This document shows positions 43,094-51,320 of a stretch of 64,000 nucleotides of DNA, one piece after another. The number at the start of each line of letters is the position of its first letter. The first letter of the stretch is position 1. Under the pieces are notes generated by a model. It saw nothing but the letters and a program-made list of their open reading frames with translations, had not been told where the DNA came from and ran no database searches. Where the stretch lies: positions 6,324,001-6,388,000 of the forward strand of contig NZ_CP108476.1 of assembly GCF_036226465.1 (NCBI RefSeq). Reading direction: 5' to 3'. Source of the DNA: Kitasatospora sp. NBC_01250 (GTDB taxonomy: Bacteria; Actinomycetota; Actinomycetes; Streptomycetales; Streptomycetaceae). The translations under genes were made by a program, and so were the position numbers.

Positions 43094-43747
43094 TCAGGCC
43101 GCCGGGCGGCGCAGCACCCGCAGCGAACCGGTGACCGAGACCTCCTCGAAGCCTTCGGCCAGCGCCCGCAGGTAGACCCGGTAGGGAGCCTGGCCGCCGG
43201 CGGCCGGGTCGGGGAAGACGTCGTGCACCACCAGCAGGCCGTCCGCCGCCAGGTGCGGGACCCAGCCCTGGTAGTCGCCGCTCGCGTGCTCGTCGGTGTG
43301 GCCGCCGTCGATGAAGACCAGCGCGAGCTTGCCGCCCCAGACGGCCGCGACCTGCGGCGAGCGCCCGACCAGCGCGATCACGTGCTGCTCCAGACCGGCC
43401 GCGTGCAGGGTGCGGCGGAACCGCGGCAGCGTGTCCATCAGGCCGACCTCGGGGTCGACCAGGGTCGCGTCGTGGTACTCCCAGCCGGGCTGCTGCTCCT
43501 CGGAGCCGCGGTGGTGGTCCACGGTCAGCGCCACGGTGCCGGTGCGCCGGGCGGCGTCGGCCAGCAGGATCGCCGAGCGGCCGCAGTAGGTGCCGATCTC
43601 CAGCACCGGCAGCCCGGTGCGCGCCGCGGCCTCGACGGCGGCGGCGTAGAGCGCCAGCCCCTCGTCCACGGGCATGAAGCCGTCCGCCGCGGTGAAGGCC
43701 GCGAGCACCTCGGGTGCGGGGACGGACTGCTCCCGGGTCTCGGTCAT
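43094..43747 (-). CDS. Class I SAM-dependent methyltransferase (Methyltransf_24 type)
   Basis: A 217-residue protein. LPVLEIGTYCGRSAILLADAA is the SAM-binding motif I (about residues 46-66), VALTVDHHRGSEEQ follows strand 2, LALVFIDGGHTDEHASGDYQGWVPHL gives the FIDGGH motif typical of Methyltransf_24 and O-methyltransferase-like proteins, and LVVHDVFPDP follows. The acidic FIDGGH/VVHDVF pair may bind a metal ion. The substrate is unknown. ATG 43747 is followed by an acidic N terminus. It is separated from the upstream small-peptide gene by a strong terminator, so it has its own promoter. Confidence 0.9.
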   Translation of the reverse strand: MTETREQSVPAPEVLAAFTAADGFMPVDEGLALYAAAVEAAARTGLPVLEIGTYCGRSAILLADAARRTGTVALTVDHHRGSEEQQPGWEYHDATLVDPEVGLMDTLPRFRRTLHAAGLEQHVIALVGRSPQVAAVWGGKLALVFIDGGHTDEHASGDYQGWVPHLAADGLLVVHDVFPDPAAGGQAPYRVYLRALAEGFEEVSVTGSLRVLRRPAA

Positions 43748-43885
43748 GGCTGCTGCTCCCTCGTACTGGCCCCGGCCGGCTGCCGCTGGTCGGGCGTCCG
43801 GCGCCGGTGGGGCCCTGGTCCCCGGGACCCTACTCGATGGCGGCGCCGCGCCGGTTACCGCCCGGTAGCCGGTGGGAGCACGCCC

Positions 43886-43920
43886 GAGGGCCCGGCACGC
43901 GGGTGACGTGCCGGGCCCTC
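43886..43920. terminator. Terminator hairpin downstream of the small peptide gene
   Basis: A perfect 13-bp stem (43886-43898 with 43908-43920) with a 9-nt loop lies 45 bp after the stop of the 51-residue peptide gene. It ends that transcript before the methyltransferase gene. Confidence 0.8.
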
Positions 43921-43964
43921 GGGTGGGGCTGGGGTCCGAGCCGGCCGGCGGGCCGGCCCGGAGG

Positions 43965-44120
43965 TCAGCGGGCGCCCGCGTTCAGGCGGTGCTTGCCGTG
44001 CGGGTCGGCCTCGGGGTTGTCGTCGGCAGCGGTGCCGCCGCGGTGGCGCCCGTGGATCGAGTCCCTGGAGGTGGCCTCGTCGGCGCCGTGGTCGGTGGTG
44101 GCGGTGAGGGTTTCGGACAT
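43965..44120 (-). CDS. 51-residue peptide next to the lanthipeptide-synthetase-like locus
   Basis: A small gene encoding a hydrophilic peptide with no Cys. It has eight Ser/Thr, several Asp/Glu in the first half, and two copies of an H-G-R/K-H-R motif (HGRHRGG and HGKHRLNAG) in the second. Support for a real gene: it begins with ATG, lies on the same strand as the synthetase and peptidase, has a TAGGGT -10-like box in an inverted repeat 140-150 bp upstream, and is closed by a strong hairpin. Its place beside a LanKC-like enzyme and a prolyl-oligopeptidase suggests a RiPP precursor, but the absence of Cys rules out a normal lanthionine ring within it. The ribosome-binding site is weak. It could instead be an unrelated small protein. 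Confidence 0.5.
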   Translation of the reverse strand: MSETLTATTDHGADEATSRDSIHGRHRGGTAADDNPEADPHGKHRLNAGAR

Positions 44121-44453
44121 CAGCTCTGTCTTTTCCGTGCGTGGGTGCAAGGTCTGTGGTGCCGCACGGCACCGCCGGCCGTGACCGGGCCGGACAGGGG
44201 AAACCGACACCTGGTGGGCCGCGGTGGGCCGCGACACGCCGAGGCGATCACCCCGTTGGTTAGTCACCCTAACGGCAGGGTGGGACAAGAACCTATCGAG
44301 ATGTGCCGTGTCGGCCGGTGCGGGGCGCTGAGGTGCTGGTAGGACGGGCTGTGCTGGCCGGGGCCCGTGGTACGCGCGTCGGCGTGTCCGACGGTCGGTC
44401 ACATGTTCGGCGGGACGTACCCGAACCGATCGCGCCGACCCGGACCGATCGCC
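44121..44453 (-). promoter_or_regulatory. Intergenic region with promoter-like box of the small peptide gene
   Basis: A 333-bp gap between the peptidase stop and the small peptide. On the minus strand CGTTAGGGTGA (44274-44264) contains a TAGGGT -10-like box and lies within the inverted repeat GTTAG-TCACC-CTAAC (44259-44273). The expected leader would be about 140 bases. No other coding frame with a credible start was seen. Confidence 0.45.
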
Positions 44454-46490
44454 CTACGCGGTCCGGTCGCCGTGCAGGAAGCCGGCCAGCAGCTCGTGCA
44501 GGACCGCCGAGCCCTCCTCGGCCAGCACCTCGTGGCCCGCGCCGACCGCCTCCACGTAGCGGAAGTCGGTGCCCTCCACCCGGCCCAGGCGCAGCAGCGC
44601 GTGCCGCAGTGCGCGGGACTGGCTGACCGGGACGGCCTCGTCCCGGTCGCCGTGGACGATCAGCAGCCGTGCGGTCAGCCGCTCGGCCAGTGCCAGGACG
44701 TCACGCGGGCCGTAGGCGTCCTCGATCGGCTCGTCGCCGCCGAGCCGGGCGGCCAGCGAGCGCACCGGCGCGGCGGCCTCGGCCAGCAGGCGCGCGCCGG
44801 ACAGGAACGGGGCCACCACCGCGCAGCGCGCCACCTGTTCACGCGGCGCGTGGGCGCAGGCGAGCAGCGCCAGGAACGCGCCGTAGCTGACCCCGAACAG
44901 GGCGGGCGGCGCCAGGCCCAGCGCCGCGCGCCGGGTCGCGACGTCGGCCAGCAGGGTGAGCACGTCGGCCAGGTCGGGACCGCCCCAGGCGCCACGGATC
45001 GCCATCGCGTGCTCGCTGCCGTAGCCGGTGCTGCCGCGCTGGTTGGGCGCCAGCACCGCCAGGCCCGCGGCGGCCATCCGCTGCAGCGCGGGGTCGAACT
45101 CCAGCCGCCAGGCGTCGGCCGGACCGCCGTGCAGCGCGAGCACCAGCCGAGGGCTGCTCAGCCAGCCCTCGCCGCCGTACACCACCGCCTCCAACGGCCC
45201 GGCGGGACCGGGCAGTTCCAGGCAGCGTGCACCGTGCCAGGCGCCGCCACCGGCGGGGGCGGCGCTGCCGTCCAGCCGCCAGCCGGCCCGCGGCGGCGCC
45301 GTCACGGCACCGGCCGGCCACGGCGGGTCGGCGGACCACGGCCGCCCGCTCGCCGCCGCCCCGGCGCGGGAGTTGGCCAGGCCCGGCGCCAGCCCGCTGG
45401 CCACCGGTGTCAGCGGCGGCGCCGCCTGGCCGCGCAGCAGGTCGACCTGGAGCGCGGCGAGGGCGGCCGGGTGGTCGGGAGCGGAGTACGGCATCCGCAG
45501 CCCGGCCGGCGACCAGTGACCGATGCCGCCGAGCCGCCCCGGCGGCACCGCCAGCGGCTCCAACTGCCCGGCGGCCGGCCGCCACAGGGCCAGCGCCGAG
45601 CCCGCGCCGCGGTCGAGCTGGACGGCCACCCGGCTCTGCCCTGCCCGCTGCGCCCCGGGCTCCAGCGCCACCGGCCGCAGCAACTGCCCGGGGGTGTGCA
45701 GGCAGTCGGGGAAGCGCACCGGGTCGGAACTGCCCAGGACGCCCCAGCCGAGCCGGTCCTCGCCGGGGGCGTCGCTGCGCAGCAGCAGGAAGCCGGTGGC
45801 GGGGTCGCAGAGCAGCAGCCGGTCGTTGCTGTGCTCGGCGATCTCCAGCAGCGGGGTCGCCGTGCCGAGCCGCAGATCGAGCGCGACGGTCCGCACCAGC
45901 TTGGCGCGCACCCCGTCCAGCGCGAGCATCCGGCCGTCGTGGTCCAGCCAGACGCCGCCGCCGTGCAGTCCGGGCAGTTCGGCGACCCGGCCCGGGGCGC
46001 GGCCGTCGGCGTACACCAGCCAGGCGGTGGTGGTCGCGAGCGGGCCGCCGCCACTGCTGGTGCGGGGGAGGGGATCGGTCCCGAGCGCCACGGCCACCGG
46101 CGCGTCCTGCGCGGGAACACCGTCCATGGGCAGGGGGAGCAGACGGAGACCGGCCATCCGCAGGGTCGCCAGCGGCTGCTCCACCGCGGGCCCGCCGGGC
46201 TGCGCCGCGGCGGACAGCAGCACCAGGTCGTGGCGCTCGCCGTCGTGGCGGCAGACCAGCACCCGTCCGTCCGGCAGCGACACCAGCTGCGAGCGCAGTT
46301 GCTCGCACCGGCCGCCGGGCAGCGGCAGGGCGGTCGGCTCGGCCGGCGCGTCGGCGGTCAGCCGCCAGCTCTCGGCATACCAGCCGCCTTCGGCGCCGGC
46401 CGCCAGGCAGGCGGCGTGCGAGCCGTCGGCGGCGAAGGTGAAGCTCAGCCGGCGCAAGGCCGGCGCCGTCGTGCGCAGGGCGGCGGTCAC
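44454..46490 (-). CDS. S9 family (prolyl-oligopeptidase-like) peptidase coupled to the lanthipeptide synthetase
   Basis: A 678-residue serine peptidase. Residues 1-400 form a beta-propeller-like region. The C-terminal alpha/beta-hydrolase domain (about 430-678) has Ser535 in GVSYGAF (G-x-S-x-G), Asp617 in HGDRDEAVP and His653 in GAGHE, a complete triad. LALHGGPADAW and NQRGSTGYGSE supply the oxyanion and S9 family loops. There is no signal peptide, so it is cytosolic. The GTG start overlaps the synthetase stop (GTGA), so the two are made together. In known class III lanthipeptide clusters such peptidases (FlaP type) trim the leader after proline, which is the likely role here. Confidence 0.9.
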   Translation of the reverse strand: MTAALRTTAPALRRLSFTFAADGSHAACLAAGAEGGWYAESWRLTADAPAEPTALPLPGGRCEQLRSQLVSLPDGRVLVCRHDGERHDLVLLSAAAQPGGPAVEQPLATLRMAGLRLLPLPMDGVPAQDAPVAVALGTDPLPRTSSGGGPLATTTAWLVYADGRAPGRVAELPGLHGGGVWLDHDGRMLALDGVRAKLVRTVALDLRLGTATPLLEIAEHSNDRLLLCDPATGFLLLRSDAPGEDRLGWGVLGSSDPVRFPDCLHTPGQLLRPVALEPGAQRAGQSRVAVQLDRGAGSALALWRPAAGQLEPLAVPPGRLGGIGHWSPAGLRMPYSAPDHPAALAALQVDLLRGQAAPPLTPVASGLAPGLANSRAGAAASGRPWSADPPWPAGAVTAPPRAGWRLDGSAAPAGGGAWHGARCLELPGPAGPLEAVVYGGEGWLSSPRLVLALHGGPADAWRLEFDPALQRMAAAGLAVLAPNQRGSTGYGSEHAMAIRGAWGGPDLADVLTLLADVATRRAALGLAPPALFGVSYGAFLALLACAHAPREQVARCAVVAPFLSGARLLAEAAAPVRSLAARLGGDEPIEDAYGPRDVLALAERLTARLLIVHGDRDEAVPVSQSRALRHALLRLGRVEGTDFRYVEAVGAGHEVLAEEGSAVLHELLAGFLHGDRTA

Positions 46491-49276
46491 GGGGACACCT
46501 CTTCGAATCTGCCGGTGGGTCGGGGGACCGCGGCCACCGGGTCCGTCGGCAGGTCCAGCCAGAGCCGCGGGCCGCCGTGCCGCAGGCGCAGCAGGAAGGC
46601 GAGCGGTCCGGCGCTGCCGGTGCCGTGGGTCGGCGGGCAGCCCGTCCCGGTCCCGTCCGACAGCACCAGCAGGCCGTCCTGCAGGGTCGCGCGTGCCGTG
46701 ATCAGCTGGGCCAGCTCGCGCGCCCCGGCCCGGAACCGCGGCTCGCCGGTGGCCCGGGCCAGATCCAGCAGGTACTCGCCGTCGTCGGCCAGGGCCCGGC
46801 AGGCGCCGGTGCCGCCGTGCCGGTGGCCGTCCAGCAGCGCGAGACCCGCCGCCACCGCCGGTTCGCGCAGGGCCGGGTCGCCGGTGTGCTGCCAGAGCCG
46901 GACCAGGAAGCCGCCCGCGTGCGAGGCGCCGCCGCACCCGTGCGCGAGGCGGACGCCGGGCGGCTCGCCGGCGCGCTGCGGCCACCGGGCCGCCGCGCCG
47001 GCGAGGCACGCGGTGGCCGCCAGGGTGCGGGCGGCGCGCTCGGCGCCGGCCAAGGCTGCGGCGTCGCCGGTGGCCCGGTGCACCGCGAGCAGGAAGGCAC
47101 CGACGCCCGCCACGCCGGGCACGTGGTCGAGGTCGGCGTCGACGTCCTTCGGTACCGGCCGGAGGGTGCCGCAGGCCTCCTGCTCGGCCGCCGCCAGCAG
47201 CTCCCGGGCGATGCCCAGTGCGGCCTCGGTGTCGCCCAGCCGCAGCCGCAGGAACCCGGCACCCGCCGCGCCGTGGCAGCGGGCCGGGCCGGGCCGCTGC
47301 CACGGGACGGGGGCGGCCAGCCGGCGGGCCCGCTCGCCGAGCGCCGGGTCGCCGAGCGCCTCGGCGGCGTCCAGCAGGGCCCAGATCGCGCCGGAGCGCG
47401 CGAAGGGCGGCCCCGGCAGCGCCAACGGCGCGGCGGCGCAGTGGCGTTCGACCCAGCGCGCGGCCTGGCGCACGGTCAGCTCCACCGCCGAGCGCGGTTC
47501 GGCGGGCAGCAGGCCCGGCTGCCGCAGGGCGCGGGCCAGGACCGCGAGCACGCCGGCCGTGTCGCGCCGGACGCCGCACGGGTCGGCGTGCTGCCCGCCG
47601 GGGACGGCGGGCCACAGCTGGTCCGGGCGCCGCGGGGTGGCGCTGATGGCCAGCCGGCGCAGCCCGTCGAGCAGTACCCGGTCGAGGACGCGGTCGACCT
47701 GTTCCGGTGGCGGCGCGGCGGGCGCGCCCGCCGACGGCGTTGCCCGCGTCCGGGTCAGCAGCTCCCGCAACTGGTCCAGGGTCCAGCGCCGGCCGGGCGG
47801 TTCGGCCCGCAGGCCGAGCACCGCCGGGGCCAGCCGCCGCGCCGTGTCGCTCTCGCGGGCGGCCAGCGCCAGCCAGCGGCCGAGCCGTTCGGGCACCGGC
47901 CGGAACCTGGGCAGATCCTCGGGCAGCAGCGGGTCGTGCCCGGTGGCGAGCAGGAAGAGGAGGCCGCCGAGCGCGAACAGGTCGGCCGCCGGCTCGGCCG
48001 GCCGGCTCTCCCCGGACCCCGGTGGCCGCCCGCCCACCGCCCCCTGCTCCGGTGCCCGGTAGCCCGGGGCGCCCGCGGGGCCGGCCACCGTGCCTGCCGG
48101 GCAGGCGCGTTCGAGGTCGGCCAGGCGCAGCTGCGGGCCCCGGGGCGTCGGTGCGACCAGCACGCTGTCGGGGGACAGGTCGCGCAGCACCAGCCCGTGG
48201 GCGTGCACCCGGGTCAGCAGATCGGTGAGCGCCAGCGCCATCGGCCCGGCCTGCTCCCACGGCACGCCCGGCGCGCTGCCCGGGCTCAGCCGGGCCGCCA
48301 CCCAACTGCCCAGCGGCTGGCCGGGGAGGTGCTCCTGGACGAGCAGCAGCGAGTCGGCCTGCTCGATCAGCTCCAGCGGTCGTGCGGTGAGCCCCTGCCC
48401 GGCCAGCTCGCCCAGCAACCGGGCCTCGCGGCGCAGCGCGGGGCGGGCCCCGGCGCCCGTCCGGTCCACCCCGATGCGGGACCGGGCCTGCTTGACCAGC
48501 ACCGGCACGCCGGTGCTGGTGTCGGTGCCCAGGTACACCCGGCTCCGGCCGCCGGACCGCACCGCCGCCGTCAGCGCGTACCGGTCGCCGACCAGCACGC
48601 TGCCTGCGTCCTGTCGCCCGCCTCCAGCGCCGCCGCCGGTGGCCGGCCCCCTCCCCTCGACGGGGTCGGCCACCGGCGGCGGGCACCGGTGACCCGTCCC
48701 CCGGACGTCCTCGGACCGCTGCCCGGCGACGGCGCCGTAGCGGTAGTGCACCCGGCTGTTCGGTGCGAACGGCCGGGTGCCGGGCACCGCCGGACCCGGC
48801 AGGCCCTCGGTGGCCAGGTGCAGTTCTTCGAGCAGCCGCAGGAACTGCGCCTCGTCCATCGGGTGGACGGTGATGAACCCGCAGGCCGGGCCGTGATCGC
48901 CGGCGCGCGCGTTGATCCGGTGCAGCCGCTCCCGGTCGGCCGCGAACCTGAAGACGCACGGATCCTCGGCCAGTACCCCCGCCACCGCCGAGAGCACCTC
49001 GGTGGCGACCGTGCCGGCCGCGCTGATGTGGATCTTCCAGCCCCGCGCGGGCAGCAGCCCGGGGTGCGCGAGCGCCTCGGGCGGACGCACCGTGCACCAG
49101 AAGTCGTCGAAGGCGGCCTCCCAGCCGCCCGCTCCGCCGCCATCCGGCGCCGCGGTGCCGGCCACGGCCGCCCGGGCCACCTCCACCAGCGTGTCGTCCG
49201 CGGGCGCCCCGGTCCGCCAGCTGCTCCCCAGCGGCGCCGGCTCCCCGGCCGGTCGCAGCGGTATGCCCACCCCCAT
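46487..49276 (-). CDS. Class III-like lanthipeptide synthetase (LanKC: lyase-like, kinase, LanC-like domains)
   Basis: A 929-residue protein with three parts. The N-terminal region (about 50-185) has WKIHISAAG at 80-88 and CGFITVHPMDE at 132-142, typical of the lyase part of LanKC/RamC enzymes. The kinase (about 227-510) has Lys262, RDLSPDSVLV (365-374) and ADLE (386-389). The LanC-like domain (about 530-905) ends THGTGSAGPLAFLLRLRHGGP, a class III hallmark. The zinc ligands of true LanC cyclases are not intact: LAHG (777-780) and CRA (826-828) stand where W-C-H-G and C-H-G occur. Class III proteins lack these too. It should phosphorylate and eliminate Ser/Thr of a precursor. ATG 49276 follows GAGGAGAGAGTGGGGG. 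Confidence 0.88.
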   Translation of the reverse strand: MGVGIPLRPAGEPAPLGSSWRTGAPADDTLVEVARAAVAGTAAPDGGGAGGWEAAFDDFWCTVRPPEALAHPGLLPARGWKIHISAAGTVATEVLSAVAGVLAEDPCVFRFAADRERLHRINARAGDHGPACGFITVHPMDEAQFLRLLEELHLATEGLPGPAVPGTRPFAPNSRVHYRYGAVAGQRSEDVRGTGHRCPPPVADPVEGRGPATGGGAGGGRQDAGSVLVGDRYALTAAVRSGGRSRVYLGTDTSTGVPVLVKQARSRIGVDRTGAGARPALRREARLLGELAGQGLTARPLELIEQADSLLLVQEHLPGQPLGSWVAARLSPGSAPGVPWEQAGPMALALTDLLTRVHAHGLVLRDLSPDSVLVAPTPRGPQLRLADLERACPAGTVAGPAGAPGYRAPEQGAVGGRPPGSGESRPAEPAADLFALGGLLFLLATGHDPLLPEDLPRFRPVPERLGRWLALAARESDTARRLAPAVLGLRAEPPGRRWTLDQLRELLTRTRATPSAGAPAAPPPEQVDRVLDRVLLDGLRRLAISATPRRPDQLWPAVPGGQHADPCGVRRDTAGVLAVLARALRQPGLLPAEPRSAVELTVRQAARWVERHCAAAPLALPGPPFARSGAIWALLDAAEALGDPALGERARRLAAPVPWQRPGPARCHGAAGAGFLRLRLGDTEAALGIARELLAAAEQEACGTLRPVPKDVDADLDHVPGVAGVGAFLLAVHRATGDAAALAGAERAARTLAATACLAGAAARWPQRAGEPPGVRLAHGCGGASHAGGFLVRLWQHTGDPALREPAVAAGLALLDGHRHGGTGACRALADDGEYLLDLARATGEPRFRAGARELAQLITARATLQDGLLVLSDGTGTGCPPTHGTGSAGPLAFLLRLRHGGPRLWLDLPTDPVAAVPRPTGRFEEVSP

Positions 49277-49643
49277 CCGCGTCCCACCCCCACTCTCTCC
49301 TCGCCGACCCGCCGTGGCTGCTCCCGGTGTCCCCTGGAGTCCCCCGGAACGGATAACTCCCCTTCGCTCCAGCGAAGTTACTTTTGGGGCCGAGGGCGCT
49401 CAACGCAGGCCGGGTCACTTCACTCGTTAGGGTGATCCACAGGCGCGTTCCGCTGCGGACGCCCGTCCCGCTCTGCCATGGCGGTTCCCGGCGCGCGGCC
49501 CGGGTGCGCGGTCGCGGCGGCGGCGTGCTCGGCACCGTGCCCCGGTTGACGCCCGGCCCGGGTGCCGGGCCCGCGCGCCCCGCACCCGCTCCCCGCCCGG
49601 CCCGCGGCCCCGGCGCCGCCCCGGCGCGCGGTAGTCTCAACGG
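49277..49643. promoter_or_regulatory. Control region upstream of the synthetase, with 16-bp palindrome
   Basis: A 367-bp gap between divergent genes. CTTCGCTCCAGCGAAG at 49362-49377 is a perfect 7-bp inverted repeat with a 2-bp centre, 86 bp before the synthetase start, and looks like an operator. CGTTAGGGTGA at 49425-49435 repeats the box found on the opposite strand before the small peptide gene. TAGTCT at 49632-49637 is a -10 box for the Nif3 gene six bases later. A 19-codon frame at 49420-49479 (minus) was considered and not accepted. Confidence 0.6.
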
Positions 49644-50495
49644 GTGCCGAAACTGTCCGACGTCATCAACGCGCTCGACGAGCTCTACCCGCCGCACTGG
49701 GCGGAGTCATGGGACGCCGTCGGCCTGGTCTGCGGCGATCCGGACGACGAGGTGCGCCGGGTGCTGTTCGCCGTCGACCCCGTGCAGCCGGTGGTCGAGG
49801 AGGCCGTGGCCTGGGGCGCCGACCTGCTGGTCACCCACCACCCCCTCTATCTGCGCGGCACCACCAGCGTGGCCGCGAGCAGCTTCAAGGGCCGAGTGGT
49901 GCACACCCTGATCCGCGCCGGAATCGCCCTGCAGGTGGCACACACCAACGCCGACCACGCCGACCCGGGCGTCTCCGACGCGCTGGCCGAGGCCGTCGGC
50001 CTGCGGATCACCGGACCGCTGATCCCGGACCCGAGCGACCCGGCCGGCCGCCGGGGCACCGGACGGATCGGCGAGCTGCCCGAGCCGCTGGCGCTGGCCG
50101 ACTTCGCCGCCCGGGTGGCGGCCGGTCTGCCCGCGACCGCCGCCGGTGTGCGGGTGGCCGGCGACCCGCAGCGCCCGATCCGCCGGGTCGCCGTCTGCGG
50201 CGGCTCCGGTGACAGCTTCTTCGCCGAGGTCCGGGCCGCGGGCGTGGACGCCTACCTGACCGCCGACCTGCGCCACCACCCGGCCTCCGAGGCCGCCGAG
50301 GCCGGCCCGGACACCGCGCTGCTCGACGCGGCGCACTGGGCCACCGAGTGGCCCTGGCTGAACCTGGCCGCCCGCGACCTGGGTGCCGCCGCCGCCAAGG
50401 CCGGCTGGGACCTCACGACCCGGGTCTCCACCCTGGTCACCGACCCGTGGACGGCGCACACGCCGATGCCGTTCGACCCGCCGTCGGCCCGCTAG
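49644..50495 (+). CDS. Nif3-like dinuclear metal-centre protein
   Basis: A 283-residue member of the Nif3/YqfO family, toroidal hexamers with a two-metal site. Expected ligands are in LVTHHPLY (His-His) near residue 65 and HTNADHADPG (His and Asp) near 97-106; LTADLRHH and AAHWATEWP supply the later ones. The biochemical function is debated, with GTP cyclohydrolase I-type activity suggested for some members. The GTG at 49644 begins 6 bases after a TAGTCT -10 box, so the mRNA is probably leaderless. It starts a same-strand series with the zinc-ribbon coiled-coil and RNase H genes, an order that is common in actinomycetes. Confidence 0.93.
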   Translation: MPKLSDVINALDELYPPHWAESWDAVGLVCGDPDDEVRRVLFAVDPVQPVVEEAVAWGADLLVTHHPLYLRGTTSVAASSFKGRVVHTLIRAGIALQVAHTNADHADPGVSDALAEAVGLRITGPLIPDPSDPAGRRGTGRIGELPEPLALADFAARVAAGLPATAAGVRVAGDPQRPIRRVAVCGGSGDSFFAEVRAAGVDAYLTADLRHHPASEAAEAGPDTALLDAAHWATEWPWLNLAARDLGAAAAKAGWDLTTRVSTLVTDPWTAHTPMPFDPPSAR

Positions 50496-50572
50496 CGCCG
50501 CCGACCACCGGCGCCCCGCGCGCCCCCCGTACCTGCCATCCGCTCGACCCCGTCATCACAGGAGCCCCCCGC

Positions 50573-51316
50573 TTGAACGCCGCGCCCGCCGACCAGATCC
50601 GCCTCCTCGACCTGCAGGCCATCGACTCCAAGCTCGACCAGCTGGCCCACCGGCGCCGCACCCTGCCCGAGCACGCGGAGATCGACAAGGCCACCGCCGA
50701 CCACACCGCGCTCAAGGACCTGGTCATCGCCGCCCAGGCCCAGCAGGGCGACACCGCCCGCGAGCTGACCAAGGCCGAGCAGGACGTGGACCAGGTGCGC
50801 ACCCGCGCCACCCGCAACCAGCAGCGGATGGACTCCGGCGCTGTCAGCTCCGCCAAGGACCTGGAGAACCTGCAGCACGAGATCGGCTCGCTGGCCAAGC
50901 GCCAGGCCGACCTGGAGGACGTGGTGCTGGAGGTGATGGAGCGCCTGGAGACGGCCCAGACCCGGGTCACCGAGCTGACCGCCCGGCTGGAGCACGCCGA
51001 GGTCGTGCTGGGCGAGGCCGTCACCCGTCGTGACGCGGCCTTCGCCGAGATCGACGCCGAGGCCGCCAAGGTGGGCCGCGACCGCGAGGCCGTGGCCCAG
51101 GTGGTCCCGGCCGACCTGCTGAAGCTCTACACCCGGCTGCGCGAGCAGCAGGGCGGCGTCGGCGCGGCCCGCCTCTTCCAGCGCCGCTGCGAGGGCTGCC
51201 GGGTCGAGTTCGCGGTCTCCGACCTGAACGCGATCAAGGCCGAGCACAAGGACGCGGTCGTGCGCTGCGAGAACTGCGGCCGGATCCTGGTGCGCACCGC
51301 AGAGTCGGGCATCTGA
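50573..51316 (+). CDS. Coiled-coil zinc-ribbon protein (CT398/DUF164-like)
   Basis: A 247-residue protein. Residues 20-190 are highly charged and heptad-like, forming a long antiparallel coiled coil. The C-terminal zinc ribbon has CEGCRVEF and CENCGRIL, a four-Cys knuckle. The family is widespread next to Nif3 genes, and proposed roles include flagellar or secretion chaperoning elsewhere and, in actinomycetes, translation or RNA-linked functions. None is proven here. TTG 50573 is used because it follows AGGAG at correct spacing, and no ATG or GTG suits. Confidence 0.9.
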   Translation: MNAAPADQIRLLDLQAIDSKLDQLAHRRRTLPEHAEIDKATADHTALKDLVIAAQAQQGDTARELTKAEQDVDQVRTRATRNQQRMDSGAVSSAKDLENLQHEIGSLAKRQADLEDVVLEVMERLETAQTRVTELTARLEHAEVVLGEAVTRRDAAFAEIDAEAAKVGRDREAVAQVVPADLLKLYTRLREQQGGVGAARLFQRRCEGCRVEFAVSDLNAIKAEHKDAVVRCENCGRILVRTAESGI

Positions 51317-51320
51317 TCCG

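Noticed and set aside
49420-49479. A 19-codon minus-strand frame as a lanthipeptide precursor
   Set aside because: No Cys, no leader-like motif and very short; it overlaps the TAGGGT box on the other strand.
44454-49697. One very long minus-strand open frame through the synthetase region
   Set aside because: Only the part from GTG 46490 is the peptidase; upstream of it the real gene is in a different frame and the long frame encodes Arg/Gly/Ala-rich shadow.
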